Of a DNA stretch of 64,000 nucleotides, positions 17,920 through 27,116 are shown piece by piece. The stretch lies in contig NZ_MKUD01000072.1 in NCBI RefSeq assembly GCF_001898575.1, positions 138,576-202,575 on the forward strand. The letters run 5' to 3'. Within the stretch, counting starts at the first letter, position 1; each line of letters starts with the position of its first letter. Source of the stretch: Spirosoma sp. 48-14. GTDB taxonomy: Bacteria > Bacteroidota > Bacteroidia > Cytophagales > Spirosomataceae. Below the pieces are notes generated by a model, which did no database searches, was not told the origin of the DNA, and was given only the letters and a program-made list of their open reading frames with translations. The position numbers were made by a program, and so were the translations under genes.

Positions 17920-18316
17920 GTACATCAATAAAAAAGGCAGTGGGCGCAAAACGTACTCACTAGTCAAACACTATATAACCCGCTCAACTTACTCAAAAAC
18001 TCGGTTCAAGCTGAATGAATGCTGGGTTTTTAATAGAGCGGATTACTATAACGACAATTTGGGGTAAAACGTTTCGCATATACAAAGCTCCAATCACTTT
18101 TACTTTAAGCCCAATACGATTCATATACGTTAATAACCTATTGCCGAAAACCGCTTTTACCAAATATCATCTAATTACTAGCCTACGGTTATTGAATTTA
18201 CCGATAATCAAGGTTTCGATTGTAAAAAAACCGAACATATGGCCCATTTTGACTAAAAAATCCCTAATTTTGCGCTCTGATTTTCATGAACCGACAAAAA
18301 TTTAGTTTATACAATC
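17920..18316. other. Divergent intergenic region with a -7 promoter element
   Basis: This AT-rich gap separates the LOG gene from the 51-aa gene. TAATTTTG at 18265-18272 fits TAnnTTTG and lies about 45 bases before the ATG at 18317, so it is probably that gene's promoter. A TTTG occurs upstream at 18248, but its 13-base spacing is short for this promoter class. I see no gene in the gap. Confidence 0.5.
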
Positions 18317-18472
18317 ATGGCAGTAACAGAATTAAAGCGCAAAGCTCGTCGGAATCGGGCGATTGCTAACAATAAAACGAATGCAATTAAGCAATTGCTC
18401 CGCAAACCTATCATTAAGAATGTAGATGTAGACGCCATTAAGGCATCGTTTGCTGAGAAGAAAGCAGCCTAA
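18317..18472 (+). CDS. Small basic protein, 51 aa
   Basis: A short ORF begins MAVTELKRKARRNRAIANNK and ends FAEKKAA. It is strongly basic in its first half (K and R runs) and helical throughout, with a VDVDAIKASF second half. The ATG follows a good -7 element (TAATTTTG) by about 45 bases, and a terminator-like hairpin follows the stop, so it looks like a genuine monocistronic gene. The composition suggests binding to nucleic acid or ribosome, but I cannot assign a family. It is too short and too different to be ribosomal protein S20. Confidence 0.75.
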   Translation: MAVTELKRKARRNRAIANNKTNAIKQLLRKPIIKNVDVDAIKASFAEKKAA

Positions 18473-18505
18473 CCAATCAGCTGACTTTTATACGAAGGGT
18501 CTTTC

Positions 18506-18865
18506 TTATTTTGCCTCGCTTTTTCCAAGCGGGGCTTTTCGTTTTTGGAACATGCGTGTCCACTCACGGTCCCGCTTTTTGAGTTCACGACGTACAAACC
18601 GACGATAGTCAATCTGAACCCGGTAGCGAACTGCCTGCCCAAATAGCAATAATCCGCCATTGATAAGAATGAGGCTATAGGTTCCCCATAAAAACCACTG
18701 CCGAAAAGGAGCCCCTGACTGATTGGCTTCGGCGGCTACACTAAACACACACAGACCTATGCTAAACAGGATTAGCCCCAATGAGACGACAATCAGCCCT
18801 TTTGTTCGGGTGCTCATGCGTTTAACTAATCGTTGGCCGGGTGGTTTGGCAAGCTTGTTCATCAA
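18506..18865 (-). CDS. Two-TM membrane protein of unknown function
   Basis: This 119-aa protein has a basic N-terminus, two membrane helices (about 23-43, GLIVVSLGLILFSIGLCVF; and about 57-77, WFLWGTYSLILINGGLLLFG) and a very basic C-terminal tail (RRFVRRELKKRDREW) that should be cytoplasmic. There is no recognised domain. It is convergent with the 51-aa gene, whose terminator falls inside its 3' end. Confidence 0.65.
   Translation of the reverse strand: MMNKLAKPPGQRLVKRMSTRTKGLIVVSLGLILFSIGLCVFSVAAEANQSGAPFRQWFLWGTYSLILINGGLLLFGQAVRYRVQIDYRRFVRRELKKRDREWTRMFQKRKAPLGKSEAK
18514..18546 (+). terminator. Probable terminator of the 51-aa gene
   Basis: The stem CCTCGCTT/AAGCGGGG (18514-18534, one G-T pair) is followed on the plus strand by CTTTTCGTTTTT. 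It is embedded in the 3' coding end of the converging membrane-protein gene. Confidence 0.55.
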
Positions 18866-19035
18866 CTTAGGCGTCTTTTAGTACAGTAACACCTGACAGA
18901 CTAATTTCGTTGACAAGTGCTCCTTCTTTGGCGAATATAACGAGTTTACAGGCTTTTCATTCGCCATTTACAGCGACTAACCAGATAAATTGAAAAATCT
19001 GTGATCACTTAACTAAATTCTTATACGTTTCATGG

Positions 19036-20046
19036 TTAAGATGGATAATCAATACTAGCCCCGGTCTCTCTAAACTCTTTCGGTTCCCGTATCCGCTTCC
19101 AGCCCTCAGTTAAAAAGCCAATACCATATCCGAGCAACTGAGTAAAAGCAGCTTGCACACTCAATAATCCAATTGTCAGACTTTTTTCTTTTCGAGTAGC
19201 GTCGATTAGAATAAGTATGGCAATCAGCCCTAACAAACCAACTGCTATCCCAAATAATATGTGACTGATGAGTGCCCACAGCGGAATTGACAAAACAAAC
19301 AGTGTAAACAAAGCCGGAATGGCATGCACCAGCTTCAGCTCGCCGGGATAGTACCGCGAAATATTGATTCTGGCACGTCCAAAAAAGCGGAGTTGCCGAA
19401 AAAACTGGCCAAAATCGGTTCGACGTTTGTGATAGATAAACGCATCAGGAATTAGCCCCGTACGGAAACCATTTTCGATGATACGAATAGCGAACTCAAT
19501 ATCTTCACCCATGCGCGTCAGTTTATACCCTCCGATTGTTTCCCATACGTTGCGGGAAAGTCCCATGTTGAAGCTCCGTGGATGGTATGTTCCGCCGAGG
19601 TTCTTCTTACTGCCACGTATGCCCCCTGTTGTAAAGGGTGATGTCATCGAATAGCTAATTGCCCGCTGTATGGGAGTAAAATCGGGGTGAGCTTTATCAG
19701 GTCCGCCATACGCATCCAGCTTATCCTGGATGATACGTTCATTCACAACGGCAAAATAATGGTTCGGTACAAGCGCATCGGAATCAAAAATCACAAAATA
19801 ATCACCTCTTGCTCGTTCGAAACCGTAGTTCCGGGTAAACCCCTGCCCCGAATTCGGTTTAAAGAAATACCGGATGTCCAGTCGGTCACGAAACGCGTTA
19901 ACTACCTCATCGGCTTTCTCTCGTGAACCATCTTCAATCACAAGTACTTCAAACTGGTTATACGTCTGTTTCGTCAGGCTTTCCAAAAGCTCACGTAACT
20001 CGTCCGGGCGATTGTAAACGGGTATGATAACGGAAAAGAACATCAA
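19036..20046 (-). CDS. Family 2 glycosyltransferase, membrane-anchored
   Basis: This 336-aa enzyme has an N-terminal GT-A fold: FFSVIIPVYNRPDEL for nucleotide binding, VLVIEDGS, and FDSDALVP as the DxD metal site. A GEDIEF motif (ED of the catalytic base region) follows near residue 180. Two or three hydrophobic segments near 240-315 (LFTLFVLSIPLWALISHILF and after) would hold it on the inner membrane. It would transfer a sugar from a nucleotide sugar to a lipid- or polymer-linked acceptor that cannot be named. No other polysaccharide genes lie next to it. Confidence 0.85.
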   Translation of the reverse strand: MMFFSVIIPVYNRPDELRELLESLTKQTYNQFEVLVIEDGSREKADEVVNAFRDRLDIRYFFKPNSGQGFTRNYGFERARGDYFVIFDSDALVPNHYFAVVNERIIQDKLDAYGGPDKAHPDFTPIQRAISYSMTSPFTTGGIRGSKKNLGGTYHPRSFNMGLSRNVWETIGGYKLTRMGEDIEFAIRIIENGFRTGLIPDAFIYHKRRTDFGQFFRQLRFFGRARINISRYYPGELKLVHAIPALFTLFVLSIPLWALISHILFGIAVGLLGLIAILILIDATRKEKSLTIGLLSVQAAFTQLLGYGIGFLTEGWKRIREPKEFRETGASIDYPS

Positions 20047-20140
20047 GCATTAAGTGTAAAATATGAAAAGAGCAACGTGCCCGAAAGCTTAGTTGGGTAT
20101 TTAGTTAACCGCTTGTTCACGCTGCACTTTTTAAGCCTAC

Positions 20141-21427
20141 TTATTTTATCACTTCCAGAAGACTTTCTTCGTTGGCCTGAATGATCTGGTCCACCAGGTC
20201 ATCGGTTAAGGCAATGGACAGAAACAGACTTTCGAACTGTGATGGGGCCAAATAGACACCACGATCTAACATCGCATGAAAATATCGGCCAAACAGGGGC
20301 ACATCACAGGACTTGGCATCCGAAAAGTTCGAAACCGGCCGCCCGGTCATAAACAAGGTAAACATGGAGCCAATATGATTGATAGTATAGTTCAATCCTG
20401 CTTTCTGTAAGCCCTTGCGAAATCCGTTCACTAGTTTATCCCCTATCGTTTCCAGGCGCGTATATACCTCAGGATGTTCGTTTAGGTAATGCAGCATGGC
20501 CATACCTGCCGACATAGCAATCGGATTACCGGACAATGTACCAGCCTGATAAATAGGGCCAGCCGGTGATACCTGATTCATAATATCAGCCCGGCCACCA
20601 TAAGCACCCACCGGCATACCTCCTCCAATGATCTTCCCCATTGTTGTCAGATCAGGCGTGATACCAAAGCGCTCCTGAGCCCCTCCTTTTGACAGGCGGA
20701 ATCCAGTCATCACCTCGTCGAAAATCAGTAGAGTTCCGTACTTATCACATAACGAGCGAATGCCTTCCAGAAAGCCAGGCTCTGGCAATACACATCCCAT
20801 ATTACCGACAACCGGCTCCAAAATAACGGCAGCCACCTGGTTCTGATTATTCTCCAGCAAGACTTCAACAGCCGCTAAATCGTTGTATGGCGCTGTCAGT
20901 GTATCGGCAGCTGTTGCTTTGGTGACCCCAGGGCTATCAGGCACCCCCATAGTCATGGCTCCACTACCAGCCGCAATCAGGAACGAATCGCCATGCCCGT
21001 GGTAACAGCCTTCAAACTTGATAATTTTATCTCTCCCGGTAAAACCTCTGGCCACACGGATAGCAGCCATCGTTGCTTCCGTACCCGAATTTACCATCCG
21101 GACTTTCTCGACCGATGGCACCATGGCCGTGATCAATTCAGCCATTTCGACTTCTTTACGCGTTGGAGCTCCAAACGAAAACGAGTATTGGATTGCGTCA
21201 CGTACCGCCTTTTCGACCGGCTCAAAAGCGTGGCCCAGAATCATCGGCCCCCACGAATTTATTAATTCAATATATTGACGTCCATCTTCATCATAGAGGT
21301 AAGGCCCCTTAGCTGATTTGATAAACAGTGGAGATCCGCCAACTGCCCGGAAAGCACGCACAGGAGAGTTTACCCCACCTGGAATAAGCGTTTTCGCCTT
21401 TTCAAATAATTGTTCGCTCGTTGTCAT
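20141..21427 (-). CDS. hemL: Glutamate-1-semialdehyde 2,1-aminomutase
   Basis: This 428-aa class III aminotransferase-fold enzyme makes 5-aminolevulinate from glutamate-1-semialdehyde in the C5 route to heme. The motifs are typical of HemL: TLIPGGVNSPVRAF at the N-terminus, MVNSGTEATMAAIR (111-124), GCYHGHGDS, LLIFDEVMTGFR and the PLP lysine in TMGKIIGGGMPVGAYGG (Lys 265). Length and motifs are complete. The gene lies 96 bases downstream of the PBP1-fold gene on the same strand, separated from it by the perfect long hairpin (element B). HemA is not in this window. Confidence 0.95.
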   Translation of the reverse strand: MTTSEQLFEKAKTLIPGGVNSPVRAFRAVGGSPLFIKSAKGPYLYDEDGRQYIELINSWGPMILGHAFEPVEKAVRDAIQYSFSFGAPTRKEVEMAELITAMVPSVEKVRMVNSGTEATMAAIRVARGFTGRDKIIKFEGCYHGHGDSFLIAAGSGAMTMGVPDSPGVTKATAADTLTAPYNDLAAVEVLLENNQNQVAAVILEPVVGNMGCVLPEPGFLEGIRSLCDKYGTLLIFDEVMTGFRLSKGGAQERFGITPDLTTMGKIIGGGMPVGAYGGRADIMNQVSPAGPIYQAGTLSGNPIAMSAGMAMLHYLNEHPEVYTRLETIGDKLVNGFRKGLQKAGLNYTINHIGSMFTLFMTGRPVSNFSDAKSCDVPLFGRYFHAMLDRGVYLAPSQFESLFLSIALTDDLVDQIIQANEESLLEVIK

Positions 21428-21441
21428 TTTTACGAATGATA

Positions 21442-21522
21442 GAATGATTGAGTGATAGAATGATTGAATAATTATATCGCGAGTCAGAATAACAATTCAA
21501 TCATTCTATCACTCAATCATTC
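21442..21522. repeat. Perfect 28-bp inverted repeat hairpin (element B)
   Basis: The left arm is 21442-21469 and the right arm 21495-21522. They are exact reverse complements over 28 bases with a 25-base loop. Each arm contains two copies of GAATGATTGA separated by GTGATA-type sequence. It starts 15 bases upstream of the hemL ATG and ends directly at the stop of the PBP1-fold gene (21524). It has no T-run, so it is not a classical terminator. Confidence 0.9.
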
Positions 21523-21523
21523 A

Positions 21524-23323
21524 CTAATTAATTTTGACCAGTTTCCCATCTTCAAATTTTACGATGGGAACGACCTGGTTTTCGTTAGCTTGTGTATAAT
21601 CAAATCCAGAAAGAATATAATCATCCGTATCGGATCGCAACATACTTCGGTTGCGTGACAGCAGGGTGTTGCGGGCTAATTGACGCCCAAAGAAAAGCAT
21701 CATATCATAGCCTTCACTCGCAAACACAGATGGAATGGTATTCCGTTTAGCAACATATTGTTCCTGAAAACTAACCACAGGTTCGCGTGTCGTATCAATG
21801 TAATCGGGGTAAAGCAGATAAATCTCCCGCCGGGCGAAAGTCGAAGCCGGTATACGATAAAAATCAAAAGCGGAAGCCGTAGCCAGGAGCGGTCCACTCA
21901 CATGACGCCGGTTGAGAGCATCTAGGATTCGAGCCCCTTCTTCGTCATTACTGCTGGCGAAAAACACATGCCCCATTGGAATAGCCTGGGTTGTCGATAC
22001 CGGACGGGACGAGCTTACACTGGCACTTGCATTACCGGTCAATTGCATCGCATCGGCCATGGCCTGTGCGCTACCGCTTAGTTTCCGAACATCAATGAGT
22101 TGATAATTCTGCTGTTTCAGCTCGTTAACATAGGTCATTGCCAATAGTGAGTCTCTTCGCGATGCACCAAAATAGACCGCCACCCGACGGCCACTATTCA
22201 GACTCCGGGCATGCTCAGCCAATTTTCTTGCCTGCTGGTTGAGGGACGGTTGTGCCAGAAATGAGAGTGGTTGGTTAGTTACCAAATCATTGCTGGTTGC
22301 AATTGGGTTCAGCAACACAATATTACTTTGGTTAGCGTATGCTGATGCAATGCGATTCGGCTCGATATAGAGCGGCCCAATAATCAGATCTGTTTGAGCA
22401 AATGCGGGACTATTGACCAATTCAAGGGTTTTGTTGGCGTCATTATCGACATCATAAGCGAACAGATTGACTGTAATACCCTCTTCCTGAAGCTTGGTTT
22501 TCGCCATTTTGATCCCGTCGTAAAGATCGTAAACGTATTGATTGGACCGAGTCCGTTTATCAGAATTAAAATCATCCAACCGAAACGGGAACATTACAGC
22601 AATGTTATAATACCCTTTTGCCCGGTTGGCTCGGGTAGGCAACGTTGAACGACCGACTGTTGACGTGCCTGCTGTGGAAGGTGATGTGACAGGTTGCGTA
22701 GTCGCTACTCCCGGAACACCAAAGCGATTGGTAAGGCGGTCTGAAAGTTCCAGATCATCTTTATCACTGGCTGTACGCTGAATTAGGTCAATTAATGCCA
22801 ATCCTACCGCCCGATTACTTGGGAAAGCCTTGTTGAGTTCCTTTAGGCGTTTTAAATCGGTAATTTTTGGAATGAAAGCCTGTTCCAGTTTCGACACATC
22901 AGTACGTAAAGCCGGATCATTGATCTGCTGGAGAGCCGTCAATGCGTCTTCATACTCGCCCGTTTCCATCGAAACAGCCGCTAATAAGTAATTGGCTTCA
23001 CTCATCTTTCGCCAATTGGGAAAGAGGTCCATCAATTGCTGAAGTGCCAAACGAGCCTGGGTGAAATTTTTCTGCCGATAAGCTGCCAGTGCATAATAGT
23101 AGCTGGCATACGGTGCCAATACTCCCCGCTGCTGGATAAGCCCGTTCAGTTCTGTTTTTGCCCGATCATAATCGCCAGCAAGCACTTTTTTAACGGCAGC
23201 GCTATACCGTTTCTGCGCTTCTGTAGAAACCTGAGCCTGAGCTTGTCTAGGCAGCTGGATGAACAATACCATCAAGCTAGCCAATACATATACATAGTTA
23301 ACCAAACACAATTTATGGGTCAT
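21524..23323 (-). CDS. TPR plus periplasmic-binding-fold protein (LpoA-like architecture)
   Basis: This exported protein is about 599 aa. The start is taken at MTHKLCLVNYVYVLASLMVL, which gives a good signal peptide ending AQAQ; an ATG 27 codons upstream lacks leader character. Residues about 35-175 are TPR-like (ALAAYRQKNFTQARLALQQL). A Thr/Ser linker follows, and from about 240 the protein has a type 1 periplasmic-binding fold: YNIAVMFPF, DLIIGPLYIEPNRIASAYANQ, VFFASSNDEEGARILDAL. TPR followed by a PBP1 fold is the layout of LpoA, the E. coli activator of PBP1A, but there is no lipobox here. It may instead be an amino-acid-binding-type receptor. It follows yidC on the same strand. Confidence 0.75.
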   Translation of the reverse strand: MTHKLCLVNYVYVLASLMVLFIQLPRQAQAQVSTEAQKRYSAAVKKVLAGDYDRAKTELNGLIQQRGVLAPYASYYYALAAYRQKNFTQARLALQQLMDLFPNWRKMSEANYLLAAVSMETGEYEDALTALQQINDPALRTDVSKLEQAFIPKITDLKRLKELNKAFPSNRAVGLALIDLIQRTASDKDDLELSDRLTNRFGVPGVATTQPVTSPSTAGTSTVGRSTLPTRANRAKGYYNIAVMFPFRLDDFNSDKRTRSNQYVYDLYDGIKMAKTKLQEEGITVNLFAYDVDNDANKTLELVNSPAFAQTDLIIGPLYIEPNRIASAYANQSNIVLLNPIATSNDLVTNQPLSFLAQPSLNQQARKLAEHARSLNSGRRVAVYFGASRRDSLLAMTYVNELKQQNYQLIDVRKLSGSAQAMADAMQLTGNASASVSSSRPVSTTQAIPMGHVFFASSNDEEGARILDALNRRHVSGPLLATASAFDFYRIPASTFARREIYLLYPDYIDTTREPVVSFQEQYVAKRNTIPSVFASEGYDMMLFFGRQLARNTLLSRNRSMLRSDTDDYILSGFDYTQANENQVVPIVKFEDGKLVKIN

Positions 23324-23437
23324 GTCTTTTAGGTTAATGCACAAAAGCAACGCGATGGCGTTGCTTTTGCTATCAAAAGTCGTCAGTGTACGGCCATTAG
23401 TCAATACTTTTTTAACTAATGGAAGCTGTTTTGCGAC

Positions 23438-25291
23438 TTATTTTTTAGTTCTCGCTTTTCGTTGGGCCTCCTCAGCTTGCTTGCGAGCCTCTTCGGCAGC
23501 TGCCAACTGCTTTTGTAGCAATGCCTGGAACCCACCAGGTTTCTTACCCTGACCCGAAGCGTTCTTCCGACGATTTTCATCCAATACCGCCTTAATCTTA
23601 TCTTCATCGACAAACCGACGAATAAGTTGCTGTTGGGTAATGGTTACAATGTTTGATACGAAGTAGTAGAACGTTAAACCCGCAGGATAGGAGTTCAGTA
23701 CGAACATGAACATGAGCGGGAATATGTAGCTAAGGGCTTTCATATTCACAGGCCCCGGCTGCGTTGGCGTGGTCTGGTTGTTGTAATATGCGTACGCAAT
23801 GGAAGAAGCCGTCATCAGCACCGTAAACAAGCTCAGGTGGCTACCAATAAATGGAAGCGTTGGAAACTTCAGGAAGGCATCGTAGGTCGACAGATCACTT
23901 GACCAGAGGAATGCCTTTTGCCGAAGCTCAATCAGGTTTGGGAAAAGCATGAAGAGCGCAAACAGAATCGGCATAGTAGCCAGCACGGGCACGCAACCAC
24001 TCAGCGGGCTTACGCCTACTTCCTGATACAACTTCATTTGCTCAGATTGCTGCTTGGCCATATCATCGCCCACACGCTCTTTGATCTCATTGATCTCTGG
24101 CGCTAACACCCGCATTTTCGCCATACTTACATATGACTTATAGGTTAACGGGGTTAGAAGCAATTTCACAAAGACAACCAGGGCCACAATCAACAGGCCA
24201 TAATTCGAGATAAACTTCTCCAGGAAGTTGAACACTGGCACGAAGAAGTACTTGTTGATCGGTTTTAGAATTGAATATCCCAAATAGACGTTCCGATCAA
24301 ATTCTGGTGCTATACTGCCCAGTAACTGGAACTTATTCGGGCCATAGTAGAACTTGTATTGCCCTTTACCCGCCTTCACGTCCGCTATAGGCAACATGAC
24401 ATCAGCAATAGCCGTTTTCACAACACTACTGTCAGCGGGGTCGACCAGCGTTTTAAAACTGGCTTTGGTCATAGGGGCATTTTTATCGATGAAGCCCGAC
24501 AGAAAGTATTTATGTTTAATCGTAAACCACTGAACAGGCTCTTCGAGGGTAGCTTCCTGATTGCTTTCGCCTTCGGCCAGATTCTCGAAGTTTTCATCGG
24601 CGGTCAGGTAGTTGATCGTAGCGGCTCGGCGGTTGTTTGCCAGATCGTTTTCATACTGACGCATCTTATCTTCCCAGAAGAATCGGATATCTCCATTGCC
24701 AACCGTGCTGGTCAGGCCATTTAATTTCAGATCATAGTCGATCACATAACCTTCGGATGGAACAGTATATACCTGCTCTACCGATTGGCCCGGTGCCACT
24801 TCGGCACGAAAAACAATTTGCTGATTCTGTCCACTGACCTGACCCGTTGACGTCGTTGTCTGGTAATACAACTGATGCAGATTAACCTTGCCCTGTTGGG
24901 TAGGCAGTTCCAGGAGAGTTTTACTACTTTTCTCATCAATCAGGACAAGCGGCTTCTGGTCGAAGGTTTTGTAGTTTTTCAGAACTACTTCTTTTACCCG
25001 ACCACCCCAGGTGCTGAAGGTTACTTTAATATCTTTATTTTCAACGGTAATGTCACGCGCTTCTCCGGTAGCAACGGCGGCAAAATCACCAAATTGAGCT
25101 TTGGCAGCGGCCGAATCGAGCGGTTGTTCTGCTTTATTGATGGCTGCTTCGGCACTGGAAGCCGACTTCGGTTTCGTGGTTTGTGTTTTTTGAGCCGGTT
25201 CCTTTTCGGGAGCGGGTTTCGGTACCAAAAGCTGGTAGCCGACCAGCATCGCCAGAATCAGGACAATGCCAATGAGTTGATTACGATCCAT
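23438..25291 (-). CDS. yidC: Membrane protein insertase YidC
   Basis: This 617-aa inner-membrane insertase of the YidC/Oxa1/Alb3 family inserts and folds membrane proteins, alone or with SecYEG. The N-terminal helix (NQLIGIVLILAMLVGYQLLV) is followed by the large periplasmic beta domain (about 60-350). The conserved core follows, with LLTPLTYKSYVSMAKMRVLAPEI, the cytoplasmic coiled hairpin with PLSGCVPVLATMPILFALF, and NSYPAGLTFYYFVSNIVTITQQ. The C-terminus is Lys/Ala rich, as in Gram-negative YidCs. It lies between pyrG and the PBP1-fold gene, and hairpin element C sits directly upstream of its start. Confidence 0.96.
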   Translation of the reverse strand: MDRNQLIGIVLILAMLVGYQLLVPKPAPEKEPAQKTQTTKPKSASSAEAAINKAEQPLDSAAAKAQFGDFAAVATGEARDITVENKDIKVTFSTWGGRVKEVVLKNYKTFDQKPLVLIDEKSSKTLLELPTQQGKVNLHQLYYQTTTSTGQVSGQNQQIVFRAEVAPGQSVEQVYTVPSEGYVIDYDLKLNGLTSTVGNGDIRFFWEDKMRQYENDLANNRRAATINYLTADENFENLAEGESNQEATLEEPVQWFTIKHKYFLSGFIDKNAPMTKASFKTLVDPADSSVVKTAIADVMLPIADVKAGKGQYKFYYGPNKFQLLGSIAPEFDRNVYLGYSILKPINKYFFVPVFNFLEKFISNYGLLIVALVVFVKLLLTPLTYKSYVSMAKMRVLAPEINEIKERVGDDMAKQQSEQMKLYQEVGVSPLSGCVPVLATMPILFALFMLFPNLIELRQKAFLWSSDLSTYDAFLKFPTLPFIGSHLSLFTVLMTASSIAYAYYNNQTTPTQPGPVNMKALSYIFPLMFMFVLNSYPAGLTFYYFVSNIVTITQQQLIRRFVDEDKIKAVLDENRRKNASGQGKKPGGFQALLQKQLAAAEEARKQAEEAQRKARTKK

Positions 25292-25298
25292 TATTTGT

Positions 25299-25376
25299 GT
25301 TTTCAGTCTCCAGTTTTCAGTTCTCAGTTAAAAGTCGGACATCCGGACGGGAAACTGAAAACCGAAAATTGAAAAC
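25299..25376. repeat. Long intergenic hairpin with repetitive arms (element C)
   Basis: The left arm from 25299 pairs with the right arm 25351-25376 at 20 of 24 positions. Each arm holds two copies of a GTTTTCAGT-like unit. Three of the four mismatches become G-U pairs in RNA read from the minus strand, which is the direction of the flanking genes pyrG and yidC. Confidence 0.75.
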
Positions 25377-25409
25377 TATTTTTCCGCAAAATTACAGTAA
25401 TCCGGGCGG

Positions 25410-27116
25410 TTAATCAACCACGTCGGCAGTTTCTACACGGGCGGCTGCAATATCGGATGAAGTAGGCGGAGCAGCCTTTTTCTTTTGATTATAAATCAGG
25501 GCAGCCTTTACAAACTTAACAAACAACGGATGCGGGTTCATTACGGTGCTTTTCAGTTCAGGATGAAACTGAACTCCAACAAACCAGGGGTGTTTAGTTT
25601 GCGATAACTCAACAATCTCGACCAGCCCCGTTTCCGGGTTGATACCTGTTGGTATTAACCCGGCTTTTTCAAAAGCAGCCAGGTAATCGTTGTTAAATTC
25701 GTACCGATGCCGGTGTCGCTCGCTGATCTGTGTTTTGCCGTAAATCTGGTAAGCCAGCGAGTCCCGTTTCAGTTTGCAGGTGTAAGCACCCAGGCGCATC
25801 GTTCCCCCTTTATCCGTAATGTTCTTCTGGGCCTCCATCATGCTAATGACCGGATTAGCAGTATCCGGTTCCATTTCCGTTGAGTGAGCATCGTCAACCC
25901 CCATCACGTTGCGGGCGTATTCAATGACGGCCATTTGCATGCCTAAGCAAATACCCAGGAACGGAATTCCATGTTCACGGACATACCGGACAGCGTTGAT
26001 CTTCCCTTCGATGCCCCGTTCGCCAAAACCAGGTGCCACCAATACTGCATCCAGTTGGCTGAGCACATCGGCACAGTGATGTTCGTCTACCAGCGTTTCT
26101 GACTGAATCCACTCCAATTGTACCTTACATTCATTGGACGCTCCGGCATGAATAAACGATTCGGCAATCGACTTATAGGCATCGTGCAATTCAACGTATT
26201 TACCGACCAGGCCAATCCGTATGTTATCGCCCGGATTTTTGAGTCGCGCCAGGAAGCTTTTCCAGGCATCCAGATCGGCATCTTTATCGTTGTAGAGGTC
26301 CATCATGTAAAGCGCCCGCTGATCGAGCCGCTCTTTCTGCATGAGGAGTGGTACATCGTAAATGGTCTCGGCGTCGATAGCCTCGATAACCGAACTAACC
26401 TGCACGTTACAGAAGAGAGCTATTTTCCGGCGAATATCCTGCGGCAATGGATGCTCTGTCCGGCAAACGATGATATCGGGCTGAACTCCGTTTTCGAGCA
26501 GCATCCGCACTGAGTGCTGGGTTGGCTTGGTTTTCAATTCCCCTGCCGATTGCAGATAGGGTACCAGGGTGAGATGAATCACGAGGGTGTCGTGCTCACC
26601 CAGTTCAAACTTCAACTGCCGAACGGCTTCCACAAACGGCAGCGATTCAATATCACCTACGCAACCACCAATTTCGGTAATTACGATATCGTACTCACCC
26701 GTTTCACCCAACAGTCGGATATTCCGCTTTATCTCGTCGGTAATGTGGGGAACTACCTGAACCGTTTTCCCAAGGAAATCGCCCCGGCGCTCACGCGTGA
26801 TGACGTTGTTGTAGATGCGTCCTGTGGTAATGTTGTTGGCCTGCGATGTGGGCCGATTCAGGAAGCGCTCGTAATGACCTAAATCGAGGTCTGTTTCGGC
26901 ACCGTCGTCGGTTACATAACACTCGCCATGTTCGTACGGATTGAGTGTACCGGGGTCAATGTTGATATACGGATCGAATTTCTGGATTGTTACCGTAAGT
27001 CCCCGAGACTGAAGTAGTTTGGCCAGTGAAGAGGCAATGATACCTTTGCCGAGAGATGAAGTTACCCCGCCCGTAACAAAGATGTATTTTGCGGATTTGG
27101 GTCCCGTAGCCGCCAT
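25410..27116 (-). CDS. pyrG: CTP synthase
   Basis: This 568-aa enzyme converts UTP, ATP and glutamine to CTP, the last step of pyrimidine nucleotide synthesis. The synthetase domain begins YIFVTGGVTSSLGKGI (11-26, P-loop), followed by QKFDPYINIDPGT and EIGGCVGDIES. The class I glutamine amidotransferase domain spans about 298-545 with the catalytic Cys in FLGICLGMQ (Cys 390) and the His-Glu of VQFHPE. The C-terminal Ala/Val-rich extension is unremarkable. All key residues are present. It is separated from yidC by 118 bases containing hairpin element C. Confidence 0.97.
   Translation of the reverse strand: MAATGPKSAKYIFVTGGVTSSLGKGIIASSLAKLLQSRGLTVTIQKFDPYINIDPGTLNPYEHGECYVTDDGAETDLDLGHYERFLNRPTSQANNITTGRIYNNVITRERRGDFLGKTVQVVPHITDEIKRNIRLLGETGEYDIVITEIGGCVGDIESLPFVEAVRQLKFELGEHDTLVIHLTLVPYLQSAGELKTKPTQHSVRMLLENGVQPDIIVCRTEHPLPQDIRRKIALFCNVQVSSVIEAIDAETIYDVPLLMQKERLDQRALYMMDLYNDKDADLDAWKSFLARLKNPGDNIRIGLVGKYVELHDAYKSIAESFIHAGASNECKVQLEWIQSETLVDEHHCADVLSQLDAVLVAPGFGERGIEGKINAVRYVREHGIPFLGICLGMQMAVIEYARNVMGVDDAHSTEMEPDTANPVISMMEAQKNITDKGGTMRLGAYTCKLKRDSLAYQIYGKTQISERHRHRYEFNNDYLAAFEKAGLIPTGINPETGLVEIVELSQTKHPWFVGVQFHPELKSTVMNPHPLFVKFVKAALIYNQKKKAAPPTSSDIAAARVETADVVD

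Noticed and set aside
18317..18472. Ribosomal protein S20 identity for the 51-aa basic gene
   Set aside because: Too short (S20 is about 85 aa) and lacks the S20 N-terminal pattern, so left unnamed.
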